From Apricaphanius iberus (Eukaryota > Chordata > Actinopteri > Cyprinodontiformes > Aphaniidae): DNA of 64,000 nucleotides. Made by a program: the position numbers and the translations under genes. Location of the stretch: positions 1,865,001 through 1,929,000 of the forward strand of contig JAPXFQ010000344.1 of assembly GCA_028564705.1 (NCBI GenBank), read 5' to 3'. Of this stretch, positions 1 through 9,780 are shown in pieces. The notes under the pieces were generated by a model. The model made no database searches, was not told the origin of the DNA, and worked only from the letters and a program-made list of their open reading frames with translations. How positions within the stretch are numbered: position 1 is the first letter of the stretch; every line of letters begins with the position of its first letter.

Positions 1-640
1 TAGCTGGTGTGTGAGGCTTAGAGGTTCCAACTGGACGCATGGCTCTTTCTATGTAACCCATCTCCTTGAGGGGGATTGGACTCTCTTCCACTTCGGAGTT
101 GCTCCCGCTGAGAGGCGCCAAGCTGGGATAGGCATACTTGCTGCCCTGTATCTAAGCGCCTGTACGTTGGGGTTTACCTTGGTGAACGAGAGGGTAGCCT
201 CTCTCTGCCTACGAGTGGGGGGATGGGTCCTGATTATTGTTTGTGCTTATGCGCCGAATAGTAGATCAGATTACCCACCCTTTTTGAAGTCCCTGGAGGG
301 GCTGCAAGAGAGTGCTCCTCCTGGGGACTCTCTCATTCTCATTGGGTACTTAAATGCTCCCGTGGGCAATGAGAGTGAGACTTGGAAAGGTGTGCTTGGG
401 CTGAAACCGAGCAGTGTTTTGCTATTGGACTTCTGTGCTTGTCATGGATTGTGCAAGACAAACACCATGTTAAAGAATAAGGCTGTCCATGTGTGCACTT
501 GGCATCAGGACACTCTAGGCTGCGGATCGACGATCGACTTGGTTGTTGTTTCATCTGATCTACGACCGCATATTTTGGACAATGTTGAAGAGAGGCACAG
601 AGCTATCCACCAATGGATGGATGGATGGATGGATGGATGC
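1..640 (+). mobile_element. LINE (RTE/BovB-like) endonuclease fragment, broken
   Basis: The plus-strand frame from about position 11 reads as part of an apurinic-like endonuclease of a fish non-LTR retrotransposon. It has the ERVASL segment, the [21 protein letters not shown] stretch, and a degraded metal-binding segment in which the family GDFNAHVGN reads GYLNAPVGN. The same family is present on the minus strand at about 46.2-47.7 kb. Coding similarity stops near 605 and runs straight into an ATGG tandem repeat (613-639), the kind of tail seen on fish LINEs and SINEs. No reverse transcriptase follows. The copy lies in wnt2b intron 4, opposite to the gene, and may extend left of the window. 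Clade assignment is tentative. Confidence 0.75.
613..639. repeat. ATGG tandem repeat
   Basis: About six and a half copies of ATGG directly follow the LINE endonuclease fragment. This could be a retrotransposon tail or an unrelated microsatellite. Confidence 0.85.
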
Positions 641-1548
641 CGTATTATTAGGTCCACATATGCATAAAAAATTAATGTATAGTGTACTAGAACCATTTCA
701 AACTATGATTTCAATCAAACATCAAAATGACTGCCAGTGCCAGTTCTAGTAGTAGAATTCTACTAATCCCTATGTTAATGACCATGGTATTACTGTTCTT
801 GATTGTCTATCAAACACTTCTAATCTTAACTTCCTACAGGATATTATCAAAAGGAAAACAAGAGATGCCACACCCATTAACCTGGGCTTCCATTAAATCT
901 CAGCAATCTTTTTTTTTTTTTGCGTTAAACTTTTAATTGATGCAAATTTTTGTGGGTATGCAATATTGGTTGATCTTTTTCCATAAATCCAGCAATGAAC
1001 ATGTAATGGGAACGTCATTGAAAAGAGACCAAAATAAAGGCCGCTGTCGCCACAAAACCTTTAAAAGAAATGTAAAAAGAAGTCACAAAGACTTATGAGT
1101 AATGTGTTAACTGTAGAAGTTCTGTGTTGTACATTATAATTTGTGTTCCAAATGTGGCCCTGCTCTTTAGTTATCCTTTGAGTTATACTGTTGTCAGTGT
1201 TTGGTAGTTATTTTACATGCACCATCATAGAGAAAGCTGTGCATGGGAGTCGAGTGTCTGCCTTGACCCTCATAATCATGTGGTGCAAGGACATGAGAAG
1301 TGCAGAATTTTCTATCCAGTGACGCATTTCTTTTGTGGCGTCACTCTAGACATTTTTCTTGTTCCAGAATACAAATACGAATTACAGTTTTTAAACTGAG
1401 TTACTGAAATAAGGTTACTGTCCTCACTGCAAGAAACGTCATATCACAGTTCACATTTGCTTAAAATCAATTTAGCCATCTTGAACCAATGTTCTAAAAA
1501 ATGGTAAATCAAAATTAATTCACAAGAGTTGGTAATTCATTCCCTTAC
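641..1548. other. wnt2b intron 4 (part), no further feature
   Basis: AT-rich sequence with a short poly-T run near 909-920. The last wnt2b exon was looked for here on the minus strand, using the conserved cysteine-rich C-terminus, and is not present, so intron 4 exceeds 1.5 kb and exon 5 is outside the window. Confidence 0.7.
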
Positions 1549-1813
1549 CTGCCATCCGATCCTTGACACAGTAATCTGGGGAGTTCTCCACATACACCAG
1601 TTCATTCTTGGTGGTTCCATTGAAGTCCCTGTCAGCCACAATAAACCCAGTCCCATCCTGGTTCATCGTCACTTCGATGGCAGTGTTGTACTTCTTCCGA
1701 AGGTAAACCCCGGTTCTCCTGAAGTCAGACATAGCCAGCCAACAGGTTCTGAGAGAACAAGAACCACTGACCCCATGACACTTGCACTCCTTTTTCATAA
1801 AGCGCTTCACTGC
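1549..1813 (-). CDS. wnt2b: wnt2b exon 4
   Basis: 265 bp, acceptor TTCTAG, donor GTAAGG. It codes residues 221-308: [20 protein letters not shown], then the [13 protein letters not shown] and [10 protein letters not shown] segments, ending in [14 protein letters not shown]. Ser236 in HGVSGSC is the family's acylation site. NGT at N285 is an additional possible N-glycosylation site. The exon ends in phase 1, so the missing exon should begin with the rest of a Gly codon, probably followed by SLGTAGR. Confidence 0.97.
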
Positions 1814-2252
1814 CTAGAACAAGGGTCAGAGGTGACATGGTGTTAAGCTGTTGATAATGCCTGTGGCAGATGCAGGTGTAATCAACTCTGCTTTTAGTTC
1901 TATTTAGATTTTAATTCATTTTCCATCTGTGACATTTTAAGACAAATAAATGGATAAAAGTACACTGGTGTCCTTTCTTTATATTTTTGCTCTTCTTATT
2001 ATTCTTTAAAAGAAAAATTAGAAGTAGCATTTCCTTTGTTATCATCAGAGAAGTTAGACCATAGGAAAATTGTGAGTTTTGGGAGTAACAACTTTTATCA
2101 ATTGATTTGATAAAAGTTATTTTGATAGTTAATCATGATCAGAATTGTGTTATGAAAAATAACTATAGTATGTGTTGGGGAACAACTTTGTTGTTCTTTG
2201 ATTTCCATATACGGTGAAAATGAAGATTTTGGCACTCATTTCAGAAGTTAAA

Positions 2253-2298
<46 letters not shown>

Positions 2299-2301
2299 TA
2301 T

Positions 2302-2338
<37 letters not shown>

Positions 2339-5300
2339 TAGATAGATATATAGATATAAGATGCGCCTTTGGGTTGTCCTTCATTTGCGGGTGATCTACT
2401 AAGATTGTGTGAGCAATTCATAACAGGTGCAAGGCGCACCTGGCTAGAGAGAGGAGGAATAGTGTGTATGGATTCATGATGCGTCTTTGGCAAACTAAAG
2501 GGGAAAAATGACATAGGTATCAATTCTATTGCTGTTACAGAGTTAATTAATATTAACATAGAATATTTTGAATTATGTTTCTTGTTTGTCAGCAATAATT
2601 TAATGTTTGTGGTGCACATGCCTCGCCCTCCCCTCCATGCCGGCATCGTAATCCAGAGTCAGATTTAATAAAGCTGCAGCATTTCCAGAACAAGGTCACT
2701 AAAATGTCCATATTCTCCTAATGTTGAAATGCACCGCACTTTTTGGCCTATATTAGCTAATGAGGGTCCATGAGGATCTCAAATCAGTGTGCGCTCAGCG
2801 CGTCTTCAGCAGGTTCAGATGTACTGACATAACTGTCAGGTTTATAGCCATTAGAGTGTAAATTACTCTTAGGTTATATTGTGTGCGAATGACATTTTGT
2901 GTTTGTCAGTAATAAACGTATGCTGCATGTGGTCGTGCAAAGTTAAGACATGCCTTTCAGAAGCGCTTAAAATAGGTGATAAAATAATCAGCAAAAAAAA
3001 AAAAAATGATGCTTAGGTCATCACACTGTGTCTGGAACGTCTACTTATTTGCCAATTCTCCTCCCAATATTTTGCGTCTTCTTACAGAAACGCCTATATT
3101 GCGTATTGAGATTAGGAAAAGGCGCTAAATGGATTGCTTGCATCTTGCTCTGGGTTTAACAGGCACAATGCTCTGCGTCATGTAAGTAAATCTGGTATGG
3201 CCTGTTTTTTGCGTTTTTTGGCACGTCAGTGAAATACTTCAAGTCAGCGTTTCTTTATATTATTTCTTAAGAAATTTTGGTACATCTCAAAAAATGTTAA
3301 TATTAAAAATTCATTTGTTTTGACATTTAAATTTGAAAAATAAATATAAAGATGCAAGATGATGTATTTCCATCCTTTATTTCAGGTATTTAGAATGATT
3401 AAAACTTACACACAATAAAAATGGTAAATTAAGTTTCTAAGAAAATTTTAATATTGTGAAAAAGTTCAATATTGAAACTCATGATGCCACATCCTAAACA
3501 GCTAATTATCTCAATGCACCAAAACAATGTTTCCTGAGCCTCTAAATGGTCTCTCAATGTGGGTCAGTAGGTTGCACAGTCATGGGGAAGAATGCTGACT
3601 TGACAGATGTCCAGGGGTTAGTCACTGACACTATACAGGGAGGATCAGTCAGAAAATAAAAATAGCAAAATAATTAGTTTCTTTAAAAAGTGATGTATTC
3701 AAGAATGTTCCTAAAAGTTCAGTTGAGTGCATTAAGACCCACTACACTATACATTCGCAAAAACACATTGCAGTCCTTATTTTTGGAGAGAAAAAAAAAC
3801 TCAACCGTTCTAAAGAGGTTGAAATGTATCTTCTCAGAAGAAAGTAAGGCCTACATTTCTTTTGAAATAAAGATATCAGAATCAGGAGAAAAAGTGGAGA
3901 AGAACAGAATCTGCATCGTTTGAAGCAATAAGGGTATCCACCCACCGCGCAATCACCACCGACATCTCATCTCTCTCCCTGCAGCTGAAGTGTGTCTGTC
4001 AGAAAGCCTGACACCGCTGTGCTTCATTCAACAACGTTGTAGTAATACGCCACTTTACATCCCCAGTAATGGTAATGCCGTTGTAACAATAGGAAAAGTA
4101 GTTAATTAGATTACTCCGTTACCTTTAAAAGAACGCAGTTAGTAACACCTTTATACTTAAACGCCATTACTTCCAACACACAGTGGGACGTATCCAGAGT
4201 GGTAGCGTAGCTACCAGCGGAGCTAACTGGTAGATTAAACTCTTGCTGTATCCAGTCGGTAAAACAACAAAGTCGTCCTTTTTGCAAAGGAATGATTTGA
4301 GCGCGTTTTTTCTGTTCATCTGTAAGATGAAAAGCCAAGTCTAACTCCTTCATTGCAGCGGCCAAAGCCGTTTCAAACAACTGGTGTTCATCTGATTCCA
4401 TCTTTCACTGTTTACTGAATGATTCCGGACATCACATCATCACGTCATCATCTTAGCTCACCTCTGGCCCGACTACATCTGATTTGAATTGTTCCCCGAA
4501 CTTATCACGTAATGCAGGAACACTATCATCGCTCAATGGCAGACTGTCTTGCAAAGAAAATTCAAATTGTGCCTTCGTGAGACCTCTGGATTTCCAGGGT
4601 AAGAACATAGTGGGCAAAAGCTGGTGAAGTAACGTGCAAACAACTAATGTCAGGTACAGCAACCTGGTAGAAGCTCTTACTATTGGGGTACTGTTTATGT
4701 TTAGTTGTCAGTATTAAATATACATTAAAAAAATAAAGCTCAAGGGTTCTCTGGTTGTTCCTGAGAGCACTGATTAACAGATTAGATGGATGATTTTATT
4801 CATATGAGCTGTGAAATACTTTTTTTTTTATTAGACTGATTCTGAGCTGCAGCATGGTGACAAAAATGTTGGCATCCGAGAATTAGCTCACCATCCGACC
4901 GCATCGGTTGTTGTGCAGGTTCATCAGCGCTCGAGCATCCTTCACCATCTTCTCTCGAGCATCCACGAAGGCCTTGGCGAACTTGATGCCGAAGTTAATG
5001 TTGTCGCTGCAGCCCCCCCAGTCAAAGTAGCCCTTGTCGTCACTTTCTTGGCCCCGCTTGAGACCATCACAGTTGCAGATTTTAAGCTCGCCCTGACTGC
5101 AGGCCCTAGAAATGGCGTAGACGACTCCAGCAGAAGAAATGGCGTAAACGAATGCTGCCTCTCTGCTGCCTATGTGGAAAAAAATATTAGCATTAGAGAA
5201 AAAAACATGACTTCTGATTATTTTCTGATTGTCTTTTTTAAGTTAACTCAGCTACATTTATTGATCTCTGCCAAGAGGCATATGTTTTCGTGCTTGTACT

Positions 5301-8300
5301 CGAAAAGTTATGGATCAATTTTAATTTCATTTTCAGGCAATTTCCGCAATGGGACGAGGAACAACTCATAAACTTTAGGGGTTGATCGGACATGAAGCGA
5401 TGTCCTGATCGGTATCCACACACCGATCAGCGGAACTATCTTAGACATCTCCCCCATCTCAGAAAGCTCACAGACATTTGACCCCACTAGGGGTCTGCGG
5501 ACCACCGGTTGAGAAATCCTGCTCTACTGGAACAGCACAGCAACAGCGCGAACACACACCAATGCCTCATTTATAGACATTTTACTGGAAGAAATACCAT
5601 CACAACATGGGATTGGGGGAATGAGTGGCTCTGGCCAAGGTCTGTGCTCTCTGAGTGCTTTTCAAGTATTGTTCTATTTAATGATTTGAATTATTTAAGT
5701 ATTTAGTATCTATATTGGAAATAAAATAATTTTTCTTCAGTAAAGTTTCAATAGTAAGAGTGCCATTACCAGTCCATTTATTGTAGATTGTCTAGTCATG
5801 GTTATAGTATCATTCCAAACAATTACCCTTTTAACATTTTTTGTTATTGTTGATGTTTTGTTTTACAATTTGCGAAGATGGGGGATTTCAGGGTCTTTGA
5901 ACTCTGTTTTCATTTCGTACAAGAAGAGAGTGTAGGGGTTATTTGGTCTGGCTGTTCCACCCTCCTCCTGTTCTCATTTCTGCTCACGCAATGAGGCAAA
6001 ACACAGGCAATATGTGAGGGAGCGAAGCTTTGTCTGGCTGCCAGATACATGTACCCAAATATTTACATCTTCTATTACTGTTTATACATCACCAGTGTGG
6101 ATCTCTCAATCTCCTTCTTGTTTTCGGAGAGAAAAATCACTTTCCCAATCTTCCTTCATTCCAGAGATGGTAAAATAGCCCCTCAACACGTTCTCATTCT
6201 GTTTGTATTCCAGGGTAAAGTTGATTTCAAATGTATTCTTTGCTCATGAGACTTGTCTTAGGAAAATTAACTCAAGTGTCATCTACATAAGCAACCACCA
6301 TCACACAGCGTGCGAGCAGAAATCTCAGACTCACTTCGCAGCATCACCCTGCCAAACACAGTGTGATCGCGGTCCAGTGTGCTGCAGTTCCAGCGGTGGT
6401 ATCTGAACTGGTGCTGACACTCTTTGATCCACTCTTTGGCCCCCTCGCTAATGGACTGCATCAGGTCCGGGTGCCGCTGGCAAAGCTGCCGCTGCTTGTT
6501 GACCAGACCGGGGATGTTGTCACAGATCACCCGAGCACCCAGTGCTCCAATGTACCTGCAGACGTACATGATGCAAAGGAATTATGATCATGTCAGTTTA
6601 AGTTTTATAGGTCAAAAAATGATCAGTCCAATGTTGTTATATAGTTATTTGTTTGTAATAAATAATACAATAATAATAATATATAACAATTATATATAAT
6701 ATTTGTTTGCGCTGACATGTAAATATAGAAAATGAGACAGCTATAAAAAAAAATTTAAGTGGAACAGAGCAGCGAGTTATTTAAAAATCCACTTTCAGAA
6801 AAAGTCTTGTTGATAATACTGAAGTTGCTTATAGTCGCTCCTTTTCTTAACAGGCCATAAGAGTAAGGATCATATGTTGGAATTGTTGGTGTGCTTCACT
6901 TATCAACAGGACAAGAGAGCAGCCACCTCCAGTACAAGTGAGCGCTCAGATCACCCATACAATCACGCTAAGCACCCGTCTCCCCTCTTTCTCCCTCTCT
7001 TGGCCTCTTTAAGCTCTGTTCTCCTTCCGGATATCACCCTCATGCTTAATCGCAGCCCCATTTGTGTCGCTGCACCACTGAAACAGAAACAGACGAACCA
7101 GGCTGTTTCCACTCCTGTTATGGCTGTCCCAGTTCCGATCTGACCGAGACAATCTGCCAGAGCAGTAAAGCAAAACAGAAGCACTACTTATGTTTACTGT
7201 GTGAGGTACAGAAAGAGCCCTGAGTGTCTCCAAGAGGACAAAGAGAAAGAGAGAGTGAGGAGTGCGTCCTAAAGTGAGACTTATAGCACTCATTTTAATT
7301 ACTTTAGAAGGCAAATTAATTAAAGTTGTAAAAAAAAAAGTGGTGGGCAGTTTTTATCAGTTTACATGAAAGCTAGAAGCGGGAACGTTTTTTTGTTTTG
7401 TTTTTTTTCTCTGTGCATTATCGTTTAACAGCTTTTTGAAAGGTAACATTCAAAAAAAGAAATAGAAGGAATGTTTAAAATAATAGAAAAGAGATTAAGA
7501 AAACTAAAACCTAAAAAAAAAAGCATTTACTTGTATGTGTCAATTCAGGTTAGATTGGATGAGAAGTGCTGCTAATCTCTTCTTTTTCTCTCTTTTTTTT
7601 TTCTTTTGAGGGCATTTAAAACCCTCAAGAGAAATCATCAAGGGGCATTCACTCATGCACCAGTGCCCGCACCTGCCTCCTAAACTCTGTGTATGAGAGG
7701 TTGATAGGGGAACCTCTTTATACACCATTAATCTTCAGAACTCTGCTGCAGGGAACATCTCTGTGTGCAAAGACATGCAAAAGAATAACATAAACACAAA
7801 TTCAAGACATTCCTAAAAAAAAAGGCGAAGATGATCAGCTTTTGTGAGTCCCATATCCTCTTTTGGGATATGGGAGAGTGCATATATAGATATAGATATA
7901 ATCTATTTAATTATATAGATGCAATTCAATTGACTAGAATACCCTTGAAAAAAATTTTTTATTTCAGCAACGTATCATTGGAAGTTCGTATATAATATAG
8001 AATAATTGAATAATTACACATTTAGGCATATTTTAAGAATTTATTTAATAAAACATTTGATCTTAATAAAGTCAGTTGGCTATTACATGAATCCAATAAA
8101 CAGATCTTATGACAGCACCTTTATGCTATGACCATGTTATAACCTACGACCCACCTAACAATCATGAGGACATTTGGCAGTTGACCAGCAGACAGTGGAT
8201 GCCCGACCCCTAACCATAACCATTACCAATATATTCCTAACCCTAAACCTAAGTAATCCTTTATTCACACTATAACTATGAAATCAACCAGTAGACGTTA

Positions 8301-9481
8301 GTAACAATGCCTTAAAGTCAGCATCAGGCAAAATGTCCTCAGGTGAAATACCCGAAATGGTAAAAATTGTCCTTTATGGAGCACGCTCACACACACACAA
8401 CCACAGAAACACAGACAAGGGCAATAAGCCACGAAAGTTCATTTCTAAAGAGGCTGGCGGTTTACAGAGTGCTGTATCCGCATTGATGGAAAGTTATGTG
8501 GAGGGAAAACATCTAATAGAGAAGGATCCACAACAGGTTTAATGGCAGCCTTTGGAGTATTGTGAAACAAACCCAGGTAAGACTTCAAGGGAGATTCCCC
8601 AGTTTAAGCCTAATTTATGAGCTTGGACATGGGTTATAATTGAAGCACTTTTGTTAAGCCACTACTGAACCTGAAACCACATCTGAATCTACTTATATGG
8701 TCTAAGGAAAACAATTTACAGCCTGTTGTTTAGTGTTCCAAAAGAGAATTTTATCCGACAAAGTCTAAGGAAGAGTAGAGAAGCATATAATCTAATTTAT
8801 TTGAGTACAAGTGTGTAGCTTTTATAGTCAGCCATGTCTTTTGATGATGGTCCCACTAGGGTCAATCATTTGGCACCTTTCTACAAGAAAATTTGACAAC
8901 ACTTGGACTTTGCACCTTCCTACGCTGCCTACCAACTCCTGGTTTAATGATCATGGTACCACTGTGCTTGACTGACCTGCCAATTGGTCTGACCTTTATT
9001 GTGCTCATTTAAAATTGTAATTGTCTTATAAACATTCATTTTAGAATTCTATCAGCCGTAGGCCATAATCTTCTAAATTTTTATTCTAAATTGTACACAT
9101 TTGAAATATATCACTCTGTGTCATGAATCTGTATAAGGAATATTAATTTAGAATTCAATTAGTGAAACAAATTAAGTTTTTGATGATGTTGAGATGCGAT
9201 TATGAAAAAGCATCCCCCAACTTTTGCAGCTGCTACATCCAGCTCACAAAAACATATCTATAATATTTTGCATTCTACTGAGTTACAAATCCAAAATAAA
9301 TGCTGCAAAGTTTTACTCACCACCAAGACGAATCCACCCTGGGTGTGAAAATGAGTAGGAGCAGAATTAAAACGGGTTTGGCATGATGTTGCCTCTTTGA
9401 TCCATTTCTACTGCCCATAACACCGCTGTTTTCTGATAAGCTCCCGGAGTTGATCAGAAAAATCACGTTTCTTCTGCTCAT
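1549..9481 (-). CDS. wnt2b: Wnt family ligand Wnt2b, partial (exons 1-4; last exon outside window)
   Basis: Join of 9321-9481, 6335-6555, 4892-5169 and 1549-1813 on the minus strand. It gives 308 codons plus one base; human WNT2B is about 390 residues, so the last roughly 80 residues lie left of position 1. Wnt2b is a secreted cysteine-rich ligand that signals through Frizzled/LRP and beta-catenin; in zebrafish wnt2bb acts in liver specification. Seen: a signal peptide core (residues 36-47), [20 protein letters not shown], the RWNCST N-glycosylation site (N110), FDWGGCSDN, and [10 protein letters not shown] with the serine normally palmitoleoylated by Porcupine (S236). YIGALGARV and [20 protein letters not shown] match WNT2B better than WNT2, and the neighbour cttnbp2nl agrees. 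Which teleost paralogue (2ba or 2bb) is not resolved. All three junctions have GT-AG ends and matching phases (2, 1, 0). Confidence 0.95.
1814..4010. other. wnt2b intron 3, 3' part
   Basis: AT-rich intron sequence. Apart from the TA microsatellite at 2252-2345 and short homopolymers near 2992-3006, no gene, RNA or recognisable element was seen. Confidence 0.7.
2252..2345. repeat. TA/GATA microsatellite in wnt2b intron 3
   Basis: Long alternating TA run with a few interspersed GATA units toward its right side. Long minus-strand reading frames over it (runs of Tyr and Ile) are artefacts. Confidence 0.95.
4020..4690 (-). pseudogene. relic of transposon-borne RecQ/DEAD-like helicase ORF
   Basis: On the minus strand the frame starting at 4401 reads [20 protein letters not shown] and then LTDEQ, like the N-terminus of RecQ-like helicases spread with fish repeats. 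Just downstream, in another frame (about 4215-4285), the sequence reads [18 protein letters not shown]. This is a recognisable Walker A segment of that helicase type, with the usual second Gly of TGxGKS changed to Ser. The frame switch and the following stops show a dead copy. The flanking GTAACGGAGTAAT-type sequence is typical of a mobile element. It sits in wnt2b intron 3, same strand as the gene. Element boundaries were not resolved. Confidence 0.55.
4892..5169 (-). CDS. wnt2b: wnt2b exon 3
   Basis: 278 bp, acceptor CACATAG, donor GTGAGC. It codes residues 128-220: [20 protein letters not shown], a CSQGELK segment, then [25 protein letters not shown] and [16 protein letters not shown]. It forms the middle of the lipid-bearing N-terminal Wnt domain. 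Confidence 0.97.
5170..6334. other. wnt2b intron 2
   Basis: AT-rich intron without a recognisable gene. The stretch around 5480-5525 (ACTAGGGGTCTGCGGACCA) resembles the end of a fish hAT-type MITE, but no partner end was identified. Confidence 0.6.
6335..6555 (-). CDS. wnt2b: wnt2b exon 2
   Basis: 221 bp, preceded by a CTGCAG acceptor and followed by GTGAGT. It codes residues 54-127, from [14 protein letters not shown] to FGRVMLR. It carries the conserved CQHQFR..RWNC motif and the N-glycosylation sequon NCS at N110. Its phase (2 in, 1 out) matches both neighbours exactly. Confidence 0.97.
6556..9320. other. wnt2b intron 1
   Basis: 2.8 kb of AT-rich intron. Short homopolymer runs occur at 7330-7340, 7590-7600 and elsewhere. 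A few CCTAAC-type units occur at 8210-8255. Nothing convincingly genic was seen. Confidence 0.65.
9321..9481 (-). CDS. wnt2b: wnt2b exon 1 (start codon and signal peptide)
   Basis: This exon codes 53 residues plus two bases (TG) of the next Trp codon. The hydrophobic core [12 protein letters not shown] is followed by RVDSSW, as in vertebrate WNT2B. The donor is GTGAGT. An in-frame TGA at 9503-9505 fixes the 5' limit, so the first possible start is the ATG at 9479-9481, which has a weak context (C at -3). A second in-frame ATG at 9416-9418 has G at -3 and G at +4 and would leave a signal peptide of more usual length. Either may be used. The exon was missed by simple ORF length because it is short. 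Confidence 0.9.
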
Positions 9482-9780
9482 GTGTTGGGAAAAGACGCCC
9501 AGTCAGATGTGAAGGTCCCCGTTGACTGTCCGCCGTCCATCATCGGCGGATAAAAAAAGAACTTCACACAAGGTAAAATGTGGTTCCAGCCTTCATCGGT
9601 TTACCCCAGACCAGATTCATAGAGAAGTTTGGATTCGCGTATCTGTAGTCACCCTCAGTAGGATTAGAGAGTGGTCGTAAAGTTTGATATCTGAGAGCGC
9701 CGTCGCCAATTTATGGAACAACCTTACATTTGGTTCCCCTGATGCGTATCAAAATATAAAAAATGTTGCAAGGACTCAAA
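9482..9780 (-). promoter_or_regulatory. putative wnt2b 5' leader and proximal promoter
   Basis: This is the region immediately upstream of the wnt2b start. An in-frame stop at 9503-9505 indicates untranslated leader. A TATATTTT-like element is found on the minus strand near 9753-9765, about 275 bp before the ATG. No transcription start can be read from the sequence, so this is placement by position only. Confidence 0.3.

Noticed and set aside
1..1548. Search for the last wnt2b exon in the left edge
   Set aside because: No minus-strand frame with the conserved cysteine-rich C-terminus was found; it must lie outside the window.
8205..8260. CCTAACC-like units as an interstitial telomere
   Set aside because: Only a few imperfect units in AT-rich DNA; not a (TTAGGG)n array.
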